Positions 13,046 through 25,544 of a stretch of DNA of 64,000 nucleotides are shown piece by piece. A program made the translations under genes and the position numbers. Every line of letters starts with the position of its first letter. Within the stretch, counting starts at the first letter, position 1. The notes under the pieces are model-generated. The model worked only from the letters and a program-made list of their open reading frames with translations. It did no database searches and had not been told where the DNA came from. This DNA is from Sinotaia quadrata. Its lineage: Eukaryota > Mollusca > Gastropoda > Architaenioglossa > Viviparidae. The DNA is taken from assembly GCA_028829895.1 (NCBI GenBank), contig CM054178.1, positions 71,958,835 through 72,022,834 of the forward strand, given 5' to 3'.

Positions 13046-14377
13046 CGACAAAGCACGAGATGCTAATTAAAGATCCCTACGCAAAGATCCCTAATTAAAG
13101 ATTCCCGTGAAATTTATAAAGACTATACTACAGATCGACCAGTGCACAGCAAAATTCTCCTGCAGCTACTTTTTGCATCCCTGCCACTGCAACCTGGCAC
13201 TGCAGCTCTTTTTTCCGAATCTGATCAAAATTTCCTCCCTAGATGCCGAAAGTTGCCCGCGAAATCAACAAAGATAAGAAAAGGGCATGGAATTCTTTTG
13301 GTACGAAAAGAATGGAAATCAGCCATATCTAGCTAAGAGGTGAGTTTAAAGTTAGCAAATTTAGGTTTATACCCTCCAGTCAGGATCTGTTTTCCTATCT
13401 GACACCCGAGTTCAAGAAGAACTTGCATTTATGTCGTCCTTCTCCCACCTGTCCACCTGCTGACTAATACCCGTAAGTCACCGTCATGCGCAGTAATACA
13501 AATTGTTGCTGCTAGATTAAAGACATGCTAATACACTTCGTCCTTATTTGTGCTCTTAAATGCCAGTGACCTTCAAATGAATTTGGACGGTCTACCGAAA
13601 AATCAGCCTGCTCTTTGTGTTTCTCTCCACTTCTTCAGCCTCAACACCCCCCACCTCCTCCTTCCAAACACTCGCACATTCCGCCAAACTCCGAAAGAAC
13701 AACAACAACAAAATTGGAAAGAAGAGAATTGTTAAAACATGCGAAGCAAGACGTGTAAATATCAGTTATCTGCATGGCGGATCAAAGTATTATATTTCAC
13801 TCCCACTGAGGTCGATGCAGCAATTCCGTTTTGTTGCAGTCTTGGGTGCGTGACCTTGCTATCTTCTGGTCAACAAACCAGCTGTGAAGCAGAAGTATAA
13901 CGTGATAGCCTGGAGAAACCACTAACGCCTTTAGAGTGATTCTTGTCAAGGCGTCATATCTGGAATATTATCTAGCGGCCATTTTGTCAGAACCTGAACT
14001 CGGGACTGCATTACTTTAGAAGACAACGAATAAAATGTGCGGGCGAGGAAAAAAGAAAGAGTAAGGAAAAAGTAAAACTTGATATAATAGTTATTATATT
14101 ACCTTAACAGAACATAAAATCAAAATAGAATACACACACAGGAACAGATAATTCATTCCTAATGGTGAATGAAAGTCAGGAAAAAACAAAATTAATTTTA
14201 TTTTAATTAATATATATATTTGAATGAATGTAAACCTAACCCTAAATCATCCTACTATCGAATATATTCATGACTAAAACACTTGGAAAGACATAATGAA
14301 TGAAGCAGATAAAATAAAGTACACAAAGTATAGTTAATTAAAATTATTAATCATTAATTAACTACCATCAATAACAA

Positions 14378-14531
14378 AACTGTATATATATTGTTGTAGT
14401 TGGTGTTGGTGATGGTGTTGGTGGTGGTGTGTGTGTATGTGTTCGGTAGATTGTCACAAACTGTATGTATATTGTTGTGGTTGTTGTTGGTGGCGGTGGT
14501 GATGGTGGTGATGGTGATGGTGGTGGTGGTA

Positions 14532-14571
<40 letters not shown>

Positions 14572-14572
14572 T
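14378..14572 (+). repeat. GGT/TGG-rich repeat with (TG)n tail
   Basis: Two 80-bp-spaced blocks begin AAACTGTATRTATATTGTTG and run into GGTGATGGTGGT stretches. A (TG)n tract at about 14534-14572 closes it. Poly-H/T and poly-V frames are by-products. Confidence 0.9.
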
Positions 14573-15659
14573 GTGTGTGTATAGTTCATTGTCCCTGCAG
14601 TAGACATTCGCAGTTGGCCCCCTAATCCCTGCAAACCCTTTCGTTACTGCCGCTATAGATGAAGCAAGGAAATCGTTCCAATCTAATTAGAGGCATATTG
14701 TGCGAAACAAATTAAGAGTGAGAAAAGCCCTTTTGTCTTAGAAGGGAAAAACAGGCGTCCCCGAGGGTCGGACTAGGGGTAAAGCTATACCACGGCGTAT
14801 CTGATCACAATCGCCTTGGTTCTGCCAGCCAATTCCCACTTTCTGGGTCCGAGTTATCTTCCCCTAGTAATAGGCACCACATGGGTGAATGGCAATTCTG
14901 ACTGGAGCAAGAGTGGTGACCGCGTGAGTCGACTTAAAATAATTAATTAATGACGTAGACTGTTAATTCTGCTAAAATGTTTTAAGAATATTAATGCAAG
15001 TCCATAATTTTCATTACTGAAGTCGTTAATGCAATGTGATTTACTTCCGTTGATACGTCATTCCCACTATCTGAATACAGCCGCACGAAGAGTGGTTTCG
15101 TTTCTTTCAGGATTAGGAATTAAAAGAGGGCAGAGTGTGTTAAATCACTTACATATTTTTAAAAAATTCAAAGCACATTCAAAATATAACTGTGTGATGG
15201 ATTTTCAGACTTAATTCCCTTTTAAAATTATTCACAAGCTAATTTAATTTGGTATAACGTATTTTTATGAAAGGTCAATCACTGAGTAACAATAAGACAC
15301 CCCCACCACCCCGCGTCCAATCCCGGTTGGGATAGGGGCATCGAATATAGGTCCCATCAAGTCATACATCACCTTCTTCATCTCCTTCTTTTTAAACAAT
15401 TATTTTTTAAAAATCTTCTTTGTCATCATCAGTTCTCCCCATTCACTAAAATCCTTGAACGCTAGAAATGAACGTTCAGCAGAAATCACCGAGTCAAGCA
15501 AATCAATCAATGAATCAAACAGTTAGTGAATCAACTGCATATAAGTAAACAAGTAATTTATTTTAACTTCAAATAATATAAAGACATCTTCTTGTGAAAG
15601 AATCTAAATGGTTAAGGAAATGCAAAATCCAAACAAATTGACAACAAGTTCCCCTCCCA

Positions 15660-15812
15660 GTCATTTATCCTAGACACTTGTGACCCAGAGTATATATTGA
15701 CCTGATATAATACTCATTTAGGCAATACAAGACAATTTATCCTAGACACTTGGGTCCAAGTCTCCCAGAGTATATGTTGACCTGACATAATACTCATTTA
15801 GGCAATTCACAT
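15660..15812 (+). repeat. About 80-bp tandem duplication
   Basis: TTTATCCTAGACACTTG, CCCAGAGTATAT and ATAATACTCATTTAGGCAAT occur twice in the same order. Confidence 0.9.
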
Positions 15813-16279
15813 TTTCCCGACTTTCTCGTCATTTGTTATTAAATTCTTGTTAAATTTTCCTTTACATATCGCACTTCTGTGTATTTAAATTTGGAACACT
15901 CTAGTTATGGAAGTGAGGGAGGGGATCACCGATTAACGAGCCAATGTGGAACCGCCCAGAACCTGAGAGTAAATGATCAAAGTGAACAATACAGCTGTGC
16001 ACAGTTATGATTTTTGGTTGACTGTCGTATCTTCCTTTTCTACTTTATGTGATGCAAATTGTCCCGTGTGATTATTTTTTCATTATATATATATATTTAC
16101 ATTATTTTCATTAGTAAAATAAATAACAGTTGAACTCAGTTGTTCTCATTTGGAAGAAAATATTAATAACAGAATGCTGATTTGATTAAGGGGAAGATTG
16201 ACTTTTTCTTAGTTTGAAACTGAGAGCAGATAAATGCTGATTACTCTCCTATAAGATGTACTGCGTCAGTAAACATACA

Positions 16280-16854
16280 CAGGGTGACACACAAAAAAAA
16301 AAAACGGTCATCACCAAAAAACGAATAACTTCCAAAATTTTATTTAGATCGACACAAAACTTTAGCTACATTAGGTCAAGCCTGTGTAGCAGACATCTCC
16401 AAAGTTTCAAGTCTGTACAACAAAAACTCTTTGTTTCACTGGCGCTCCAAAATGTGCTCCAAATTAGCTCCCCGGTGCTGCAGGCACATTTGGATCCGGC
16501 GGGCAAAGTTCTCGATGACCCTCCCTTCCTTGGGATCACTCTTATTGCTGCTGTGATTGCTGCCTTCAGGTCAGGGATAGTCTGGGGATTGTTGCCATAT
16601 ACCCTGTCCTTAAGGTATCCCCAGAGATAAAAATCTGGGGGGTTCTGGGGGGTTCAAGTCCGGTGAATGCGGCGACCACTCCGGGTCACTCCTGCGGCTG
16701 ATCAGTCGGTCAGGGAAACGCTGCTGTAGCCATGCCAATGATTCATTTGAGGTGTGGGGCGTGGCACCATCCTGCTGGAACCACTGGAGGACCCTGACGA
16801 CTCAAAAGTTATTCAAGTTTAGGTGATGACCGTTTTTTTTTGTGTGTCACCCTG
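16280..16854 (-). mobile_element. Internally deleted Tc1/mariner element with transposase remnant
   Basis: The ends are inverted repeats: CAGGGTGACACACAAAAA followed by CGGTCATCACC on the left, and its complement on the right, each next to TA. The minus strand encodes the C-terminal half of a DDE transposase, recognisable by WFQQDGATPHTS, then HSPDLNPP and, after a frameshift, FLSLGIP / YLWGYLKDRVYGNNPQTIP. The N-terminal half is missing. At 575 bp it is far shorter than a full element (about 1.3 kb) and cannot encode active enzyme. Confidence 0.85.
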
Positions 16855-17284
16855 TATATAAGTCAATTCACCAAGAACTGTCAAAGTCGTGATCTTGAAT
16901 GCTGATAAGATTTGGAATATTCAATACTGTTTAGAACTCGCAGACTTGTCTTCATTTCTGTAAACGAATATGCTCATAAGTTTGGTTTAAGCAGGAGAAG
17001 GAATGAAGAAAGAAAGAACACTGTTGCTGTGTGTCTCACTACAACAATATTGATTAAGTCAATAATCTGTTTCACTGTCTTTTTATCTTTCCTAAAAGTT
17101 ACACCATCACCCTATTTGTTTCATTACAAAATTAAATCTATTTTCAAGTCTGTCGACGGAACTAGTGACGTCAAGTTACGTTATAATGAGTTTTAGAGTA
17201 AAATTTAAACATGTACATTATTCTCTGCATATTATGTATATATTTAAACATAATTATGTGTGACACCTCTAGACACCCTTCTTT

Positions 17285-17400
17285 CGTTATGATTATTATT
17301 TATTAATTAACAATACATAAGTAATTACAAGTGATCGAGAATCATAATTTATAGTTTTAAATAATAAACATTAGTTTTGTGGGAGAATTATTCTTAAACA
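17285..17400 (+). repeat. Dispersed AT-rich repeat, copy 3 (partial)
   Basis: TTATGATTATTATT and CATAAGTAATTACAAGTGAT, then ATCATAATTTATAG, match copies 1 and 2. The GC-rich end is missing. Confidence 0.5.
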
Positions 17401-18061
17401 ATTATGATTAAGTCCCATCCCCAACAAGTAGTTATGCTAAATGATCTGTATAAGAAGTTATAATTATGGATCTCGCCATAAATAGTTATGCTGAAGGATC
17501 CTTATAAAAAGTTACAATTAAAGGAGGTCTCTGCACTAAGCAGTGGATAAATGACCTCCTTAGCAAGGGGGGAGAGGAGTGGGGAATGGTGGTTAAAGTT
17601 CTATCTGCTTGATTTACGGCTTGGTAGTGCAATTTCCGAGGCAATAATGAAAAACAATGAATAAAAACTAAATTTATCTTCTCAATATAAAATTCGTTGT
17701 TAGATTTCTCATGTGGTATAGTTATGATCAAAAGTGATAAACACAAGATATTTTCTATCAATACTGCATGAGTTTTTTTTTTTGTTTACACCTCCGACGT
17801 GACAAAATCTCGAATCATTTTTCACTGGCGGTATACGCGTTTCGTTTTGAGCAATATTAAGAGTTTGCTCCCTTGCTTGCCAAGTATTTCATAGTGTGCA
17901 CATCGCCAAGTATGTGTTAGCCCAAAGAAAATTCATTCTCCTTAATTTTCAGTTTGCTTTTTTACAAATGGCTAACAATTTCTCATTTATCAGTAAGTTA
18001 AGAAGAAATATAGCTATATTTTCTTCTTGCAGAATCTACAAGTTTATTTTGTCACTATTAA

Positions 18062-18368
18062 TACAAGCTTGAATTACATTATATATTAATTTTCATTTAC
18101 TTATAGTGGAATTAAATACATTATATATTAATTTTCATTTACTTATAGTGGAATTAAATACATTATATATTAATTTTCATTTACTTATAGTGGAATTAAA
18201 TACATTATATATTAATTTTCATTGACTTATAGTGGAATTAAATACATTATATATTAATTTTCATTTACTTATAGTGGAATTAAATACATTATATATTAAT
18301 TTTCATTGACTTATAGTGGAATTAAATACATTATATATTAATTTTCATTGACTTATAGTGGAATTAAA
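18062..18368 (+). repeat. 42-bp tandem repeat, about seven copies
   Basis: Units of GAATTAAATACATTATATAT and TAATTTTCATTTACTTATAG differ only at a T/G (TTTACTT versus TTGACTT). Confidence 0.97.
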
Positions 18369-19194
18369 TCAAAGAATGAATCCTTTCTCGTCCCACTACC
18401 ACCCTCCCCCCCCCCCCCACCCAGAAAATTGATGTTGTTATGTGGAAAAACCCACGAACGTGTTTCCGGAACTGAAAAGTTTAAAACAAAATACCCAGTT
18501 AATTTTCAAGATTATGCCCAGATTTCTCTTTGATAATGTTTATCATAGCAGACAGGTTTTATCAATATAACATTTTTGCTCTTCCGAAAACATCATGACA
18601 TAAACAAACATGTGTTTCTCATAGAACACTGGGTGTGAAATGTTATTGGTGCCTCAATAAATTACATCTATATTATGTGTCATGCCTGGCGCCAACGCAT
18701 CACAATGTCCGGTAAAACCCACCAACCCCCCCCCCCCACCTATGTGTGTTGTTATATGTAGCGGTGACGGACTCACAGACAAACTAATTTGGTTGATAAC
18801 TTCGTGAATAGACTCAAGAGCCCCCATGGTGTTATAACTGCCAAGAAACAGAAAACAGACAATACATACATTATAAAGTGAATTTGCATAGAGATGAGAT
18901 GATAAAAATTTTGTGAATGAATAAAAATTAATAAGGAATTGGATATTAACAAAAAGTAAGATACCGTAATATACAGGATGTAGCCCAAGTAATTCTGCAC
19001 ACAGGTAATATTTTTCTCCTGTGTACAAATACTACACTCCACACAATGATTAATAGTCAATGATTCTATGAATGTTCAATAGGTATCTTCAAATTAATAT
19101 AGACACTGGATAATTTTAAAATACTTCACTACCTTTGGTGGTTAAGTTTCCACTACTGATTTTTACAATCCACTGACTTAAAAAATCTGGCTGC

Positions 19195-19545
19195 TCAGCT
19201 CACCCTTTGCTTGTGACATTGAAACAGCCACTGAAAAACTGCAGATTGATTTGATTTGCAGACCGACAACTCCTTAAGAAGAACTTTTGAAACCAAACCC
19301 CTGATTGAGTTTTATGCTTCTCTGCACCCAGGAATGTTTTAAAATCTGAAAGAAATTGCCAGAAAGATGTTTTTGTTCTTTGCAACAACCTACATTTGTG
19401 AGCAGACTTTCTCTACTATGAAAGTCAACAAGTCAATGAACAGATCGCTTCTCACAGTTTCAAATCTTCACTCAGTTTCAAAGATCAGCACGAGTAACTT
19501 GTCACCAAATTTTGACAAACTGGTCAATGAATGTGATTAGCTGTA
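19195..19545 (+). pseudogene. hAT transposase remnant (ZBED5/GTF2IRD2-like C-terminus)
   Basis: With frameshifts, the plus strand reads SPFACDIETATEKLQIDLI, then LIEFYASLHPGMF and TYICEQTFSTMKVNKSMNRS, and finally ISTSNLSPNFDKLVNE. This is the C-terminal dimerisation region of hAT transposases of the ZBED5/GTF2IRD2 type. Stops and shifts make it a dead copy. The element's 3' end is probably at 19782. Confidence 0.75.
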
Positions 19546-19699
19546 TCATTCGCACTCACTCTATGTTACTCTGTTTATCAAATAAATGTGCTTCTTTTGA
19601 AGTTTAAGTTTTCAAATATTAACAACATAATAACAAATGAACATTAATTATGACGCTATTTAGAAACACCTTTTATTTTGCTATTTTAAATATTAATTA

Positions 19700-19782
19700 T
19701 TTTACTTAATGAACTATGCGGCCCGCGACAATGTGTAAATTTGTGTATGCGGCTCTTGCACTGGAAAGTTTGCCCACTTCTG
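19700..19782 (+). mobile_element. Probable 3' terminus of the hAT element
   Basis: GCGGCCCGCGACAATG, then GCGGCTCTTGCACTGG, and a final GTTTGCCCACTTCTG are typical of the last bases of hAT elements (CAGNNGTGGGCAAAC read inward). It lies 240 bp after the transposase remnant. The opposite terminus was not found. Confidence 0.5.
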
Positions 19783-20905
19783 GACTAGTAACGATAATAA
19801 AAAAAATAAAACCCACCGAATCACGAAATTATCAAGAAAATAAAAGATATACAAAAATAAATTACTCGTGAGAACTACTGATAATTAATCATTGTTGGTA
19901 AATTTCTGTTCGTAAATCCTTAAATTATGTTTATGTTTGTTTGGAATAATTGGATTCCAACTAAGGGACATAACTGTACAATGTAGTTTTGAGAGTAGTT
20001 TCCAATATTGTTGATCTCACAGTCTTACAGAAACTGGCACAGTAAAACTGTACTAGATATATTAGATGGTCAATTTTCAAGGCTGAAAACTCTCTCATTA
20101 TTTGACTAAGTTTCCCAGAAACTCATTACAGCGTCAGATCTCCTGAGAACAGTTTGCTAACTCTCTGGATAGCGCGATAATAAAGCACGAGAATTAGCTA
20201 GATCTCGTCAGTACAATACATCAAAAGACCACTTTGCGTGCATGGATTCCTCTGAACGACTATCGCCGCGTTCAAAAGCAGTGTAGTCATTCACGAGTCT
20301 TGCAGTCAGTTTCAATTCTGTAAACTGTGTCTGGTAACTGACTAAGGCGGGTCTATCAGGAACGCATTTCAGTCAAGAGTCCGGATAAGTACAGTAGCGA
20401 ATCTAATATTGCGTTGTAAATTTCTGCAGGGGTGGATAAGAACCACAGAGGGCAGAACGCCGCCTTTGTATGTCTGGTGGTGGTGGGTGTCTGAAGTAGT
20501 GCGTTGCGCATGCGCTGTTTCATAGTCTTTGCTATCTGCAATACTACTGAAGCGTGCCAAGGCTAGTCGGTCTGAAAGTCCAAAATCAAGGGAAAATAAT
20601 CGCAATATTTCAGTGGCCACTGTTTGATCTCCTGGATGATGGTTTCTATGAACCGCTTATTATCGCTCTTGTCCTGTTTGCTTCTGCAGTAGTGGCGCCT
20701 TTGAGGGCTGAGGTCCGTCCTAAGAGCCCTCTTCAGGCCGTCATACGGAAGGTCCTGGGATGATTTAAGAATGACCGCGACTGACTTTGTGGAAAGGGGG
20801 GGCTCCTGTACCGATCCCTGTAGTGAGAGATTTAACCTCAACAGATTTTTACAATGTTGTTGGTGACACCTTCGTGGCCTCCATCAGTCGCCCTAAGTTC
20901 TGACA
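19783..20905. other. Spacer and GC-richer stretch, no supported gene
   Basis: 20150-20830 is higher in GC and has overlapping open frames on both strands. The minus-strand frame at 20563-20841 has SSQDLPYDGLKRALRTDL, faintly like a retroelement gag, but nothing else supports that. Confidence 0.4.
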
Positions 20906-21783
20906 GGTACGCGTTTCCAGTGTTCAACACATGCTGAAAGTACTGCCGATAGGTACGCGTTTCCAGTGTTCAACACATGCTGAAAGTACTGCCGATAGGT
21001 ACGCGTTTCCAGTGTTCAACACATGCTGAAAGTACTGCCGATAGGTACGCGTTTCCAGTGTTCAACACATGCTGAAAGTACTGCCGATAGGTACGCGTTT
21101 CCAGTGTTCAACACATGCTGAAAGTACTGCCGATAGGTACGCGTTTCCAGTGTTCAACACATGCTGAAAGTACTGCCGACAGGTACGCGTTTCCAGTGTT
21201 CAACACATGCTGAAAGTACTGCCGATAGGTACGCGTTTCCAGTGTTCAACACATGCTGAAAGTACTGCCGATAGGTACGCGTTTCCAGTGTTCAACACAT
21301 GCTGAAAGTACTGCCGACAGGTACGCGTTTCCAGTGTTCAACACATGCTGAAAGTACTGCCGATAGGTACGCGTTTCCAGTGTTCAACACATGCTGAAAG
21401 TACTGCCGACAGGTACGCGTTTCCAGTGTTCAACACATGCTGAAAGTACTGCCGATAGGTACGCGTTTCCAGTGTTCAACACATGCTGAAAGTACTGCCG
21501 ATAGGTACGCGTTTCCAGTGTTCAACACATGCTGAAAGTACTGCCGATAGGTACACGTTCCCAGTGTTCAACACATGCTGAAAGTACTGCCGATAGGTAC
21601 ACGTTCCCAGTGTTCAACACATGCTGAAAGTACTGCCGATAGGTACACACGTTCCCACTGTTAAACACATGATGAAAGTACTGCTGATAGGTACACGTTC
21701 CCAGTGTTAAACACATGATGAAAGTACTGCCGATAGGTACACACGTTCCCAGTGTTAAACACATGATGAAAGTACTGCCGACA
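20906..21783 (+). repeat. 46-bp minisatellite, about 19 copies
   Basis: The unit has AGGTACGCGTTTCCAGTGTT, CAACACATGC and TGAAAGTACTGCCGAT. The first 13 or so are nearly identical, with a GAT/GAC change in a few; the last five drift (ACACGTTCCCAGTG, ACACATGATG). The open frame on the minus strand is a by-product. Confidence 0.98.
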
Positions 21784-22195
21784 ACGAGGTCATATACAGT
21801 GTCTTATCAGTGTGTCTTATAATTGCGCATGAAATTAATTTAATTTTTAAAATCGTCTGACAACGATTTCCAAGGTCACGAACTTTCGGTGTCCAGAGGT
21901 GAAGACGCTGGGTTCATTTCCGTCTGCTTTGCTAGTAGTTGTGTCTACGGACGTGGTCACGCGCATGCAGAACATAGATGCTAGTCTGTTGTATCGGCGG
22001 TTGATCGTGGCTTCAAGATCCCACTCCGATCGGTTGGGGACTCCTAATTGCAACCTCACCTCGCCCAATTGGGATCGAATTCGAAGCGTCTGTGATCAGC
22101 CTATCATCTGTTTGTGAAACGCTTTTAATAATGTATAAAACTTGTGATTAATCAGCTCCATTTTATAAGAAACTCTAATTGCTATACAATAATTG

Positions 22196-22196
<1 letters not shown>

Positions 22197-22246
<50 letters not shown>

Positions 22247-22357
22247 GCACGCACACAAACACACATACACACACACACGCACGCACGCACGCACGCACAC
22301 AAACACACACATAAACACACACACACACACACACACACGCACGCACGCACACAAACA

Positions 22358-22428
<71 letters not shown>
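22197..22428. repeat. Interrupted (CA)n microsatellite
   Basis: About 230 bp of (CA)n is broken by (GCAC)n and ACAAACACAC blocks that recur in order at about 22243 and 22337, so the interruptions were themselves duplicated. Confidence 0.98.
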
Positions 22429-22429
<1 letters not shown>

Positions 22430-23422
22430 GCAAATCAAAGGCATTTAAACAAACGCCTTAAATTCTTAGGAAAAAACATGAATCCACACGCAAATTGACA
22501 ATATTTAACAAATAACTATATTTACAAAAGAGAACAGTAATTAAAACTAGTGTGCAAATAACACGGCCAACGACCGTATTTACAAAAGAAAACATAACTA
22601 AAAATGAATGCAGTGGACATAGAGAACAAAAATGATACAAAAGAAACAATAATTTTCTTGGTGAAGAAAATATGTCTTGGGGAAGGTGGGAGCCTTCTCC
22701 AGAACGGCGTCATGTGTATTTTAGATCCAGAAGTAGTGAAATTTTACGTTACGAAGTGATAAAAAGGAAAAAAAATGTACAGAAACATAAAAGCACAATG
22801 AATAACTATTTATCTTAGAATCATTTTGTCTACCCACTTTCTCCCTCTTTACATCCATGATCGATTTGTATAAATACATAGATCTTCAGTGGAGAACATC
22901 AAGGTTTAGAAAATACCAAATGTTTGTTAAGTGTAATTTAAAAGTGTATTTCATTAATTTTTTGTTCTCTTTTACAAAAAATATTCAAAAATTAGCTTAG
23001 ATTTTGAGCGAAACCAAGCACCCGTCACTGCAAACCTAGAGGTGCGCTTAGCGTTGAAAGAACAGTCACTGGTGAAGTGTTATGAGTTTTTGGAGCCCCT
23101 ACTTTGACAACGAGTCAGACACGACTGGTTGTTGATGGTGACCCCACAACAGTAGGTGCATAGACAGTAGGGGTGTGTGTGTGTGACCCTACTAGCTGGA
23201 CACCCGGCAGTTAAGTTTCTTCTGGTTCATATCAACAGTGACAGGCACAACATGGCTCTCGTTGATTCGGTATATTCCAGCACGGCCATGTTGACAATCT
23301 TACTTGAGCTGTACTCTACGTTTGAATTGCCGCTGTTTTCAAACAGTTAGGATGACACGGAGTAAGGATGGCTTAACTGTTTATGGGCGAGGTAAATGCC
23401 CACCCCCCTAATCTTCTGAGCT

Positions 23423-23487
23423 AAATGTTATCTATATTTCTCAGAATCGTATAGACCATGCGATTCTGAGAAATATAGATAACATTT
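23423..23487. repeat. Perfect 27-bp inverted repeat with 11-nt loop
   Basis: The left arm 23423-23449 (AAATGTTATCTATATTTCTC...) is the exact complement of the right arm 23461-23487, around TATAGACCATG. No gene is nearby. Confidence 0.97.
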
Positions 23488-24299
23488 TAAAGTCAGTTAT
23501 GCAATTCGATACAATGCAAGATAGTGTCGCACCACTTCACTTCAATTAGGTGATTGATAATTTGAATTTATTGTTGTCAACTGTAAACAAACAAGGGCTA
23601 CCATTGTGCTTTATAAATCTGAGTAGCGTGCGATCCGGCTCTGTCGAGTGGGAATTTCCCAGATTAATAAGCCTCCCGTTAGGTAACTGTCAAAAACTGG
23701 TGTCAAGTGCAGGCAAGCAGTCCAAAGCCTACATACAGCCCTACACCGCGTGAGGTTCGTGTATTGCACAAGCGCTGGAACAATGGTGAGACAACTCAGT
23801 TAAATCTTTTACAGTCGACGGCCACCCACAGTTACGCATCTTGGGAGGTAGTCACCGGAAACAAAATTAAAACAGTCTTCCTCTTTAATGTTTTATTGCT
23901 TTTTTTCTTCTTCTTGAAATAAGAAACAAATGTGAGTCAGTAGATAACTTTTCTTTTTCGACAAAGAACATATTAAAATATATATCGATATATAAGTCAA
24001 AATCAAACCACAAAAGGAAGTTTATAGTTGAAAGTCAGGAAAAAAAAAAAGTCCCCTAGCTGTGTTCCAAATGTTAGTTTGTAAGTGGTATTTGGAAGAG
24101 GATTTCGCACAAGTGCAATGCTGAATGATGCCTTCTGAAAGCAATAAAAACAAGATAACGATAAAAACATTTCGCATTTTCATCATTTTTTTTTTTGGTG
24201 CTTGACCCTTTAGGTGTTCTCAAGATTAAAGTTAGCATTGCACTTGGATAATGCATCCGATCGGCGACCAGACTGTTTCTCTCTATCACTAACCAATAA

Positions 24300-24780
24300 C
24301 TCTGTTCTTAAATAATACCTACTAATACAGTTTTTAAACAATGTCGCTAATACTGTTCTTAATCAACGTGACCCAACAAATGCGCGCCCCGACAAATGCG
24401 CGATAGGGTTAGGGTTAAGGGTTAAGGGTTAGGGTTAGGGTTAGGGACAGACGCGATTTCGTCGTCGCGCTTTTGTCCGTCGCGTTTTTGTCGGCACTCA
24501 TTTGTCGGTGAACCCTTAATCAATACTCATTAACGCATCATCAGTGCCCACTAACATTGTTCCTAAGGAATACCCACTAATTCTGTTCATAAACAGTGCC
24601 CAATGATACTGTTCTTAAACAATATCCACTAATCCTGTTCTAAAACAGTACCCACTAGTTCCGTTCTTAAATAATACCCACAACTACTGTTCTTAAACAA
24701 TACCCTCTATCTAATTCTGTTCTTAATCAATGCCCATTAACACTGTTCTTAATCACCTTTAAGTAACACTTTTCAGAGAG
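24300..24780 (+). repeat. About 27-bp degenerate tandem repeat, interrupted by the telomere-core insertion
   Basis: TACTGTTCTTAAACAATACC and CACTAAT recur with changes on both sides of 24367-24515. Confidence 0.85.
24367..24515. mobile_element. 149-bp MITE-like insertion with a TTAGGG-type core
   Basis: TTAATCAA occurs on both sides (24359-24366 and 24516-24523), as expected of an 8-bp target duplication, and the flanks rejoin the surrounding short tandem repeat. Both ends carry subterminal repeats in inverted orientation: CGACAAATGCGCG on the left, and CGCGTTTTTGTCGG with CATTTGTCGG on the right. The centre (24404-24446) is TTAGGG/TTAAGGG units. There is no coding capacity. Eight-bp duplications suggest hAT-like mobilisation; the family is unknown to me. 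Confidence 0.7.
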
Positions 24781-25064
24781 ACAGAGAGGTGATGTTGATG
24801 ATGGAGTTCAGAGAGAGAGAGAGAGAAGTGATGTAGGTGATAGTTGTGATGGAGAAGTTGTGCTACATTCAGTCTTCAACCCCTCCTTCCCTTTCCTCAT
24901 CTTTAAACAAATCCACACAGCAGTGCCCCGATTCAAAAGCATCAAACTGTTTACAGGAGGGGAAAATATTTAATTCATAATTTTCTTACTGCGTAATTCG
25001 AATCATGGGCAATTGTAATAAACAAATAAATATATGTCTCAAGTTTTGAGGATCACAACATGCA

Positions 25065-25430
25065 ACTACACAGAGAACTTCACCAGGTCAGGATGAAGTG
25101 AGTGTTCACACACAGAGAACTTCACCAGGTCAGGATGAAGTGAGTGTTCACACAGAGAACTTCACCAGGTCAGGATGAAGTGAGTGTTCACACAGAGAAC
25201 TTCACCAGGTCAGGATGAAGTGAGTGTTCACACAGAGAACTTCACCAGGTCAGGATGAAGTGAGTGTTCACATAGAGAACTTCACCAGGTCAGGATGAAG
25301 TGAGTGTTCACACACAGAGAACTTCACCAGGTCAGGATGAAGTGAGTGTTCACACAGAGAACTTCACCAGGTCAGGATGAAGTGAGTGTTCACACACAGA
25401 GAACTTCACCAGGTCAGGATGAAGTGAGCT
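25065..25430 (+). repeat. 40-bp minisatellite, about nine copies
   Basis: Units of CACAGAGAACTTCACCAGGT and CAGGATGAAGTGAGTGTTCA are near identical; some have an extra CA. Confidence 0.98.
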
Positions 25431-25544
25431 CGAGGAATCACAACTTAGTATCCATATCTATGTTTTTAAAAGAAATCATTGAAACTTCCTTGTATTAAAG
25501 TTTAAATATGACAGTGAAATGTGTATCCATTATAAACAAAGAAA

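Noticed and set aside
13142..13336. 64-codon frame with a hydrophobic start like a signal peptide
   Set aside because: Starts from a non-ATG codon in spacer DNA and has no downstream support.
14757..14930. Possible further interspersed repeat (GC-richer block)
   Set aside because: No Pol III boxes, termini or second copy seen in the window.
16256..16630. 124-codon plus-strand frame
   Set aside because: It is antisense to the mariner transposase remnant.
20563..20841. Possible gag-like retroelement fragment on the minus strand
   Set aside because: Only a short faint resemblance (DLPYDGLKRAL); no zinc knuckle, protease or reverse transcriptase nearby and no LTRs seen.
22096..22498. Several long frames of alternating H/T or V/C
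   Set aside because: They are readings of the (CA)n microsatellite.
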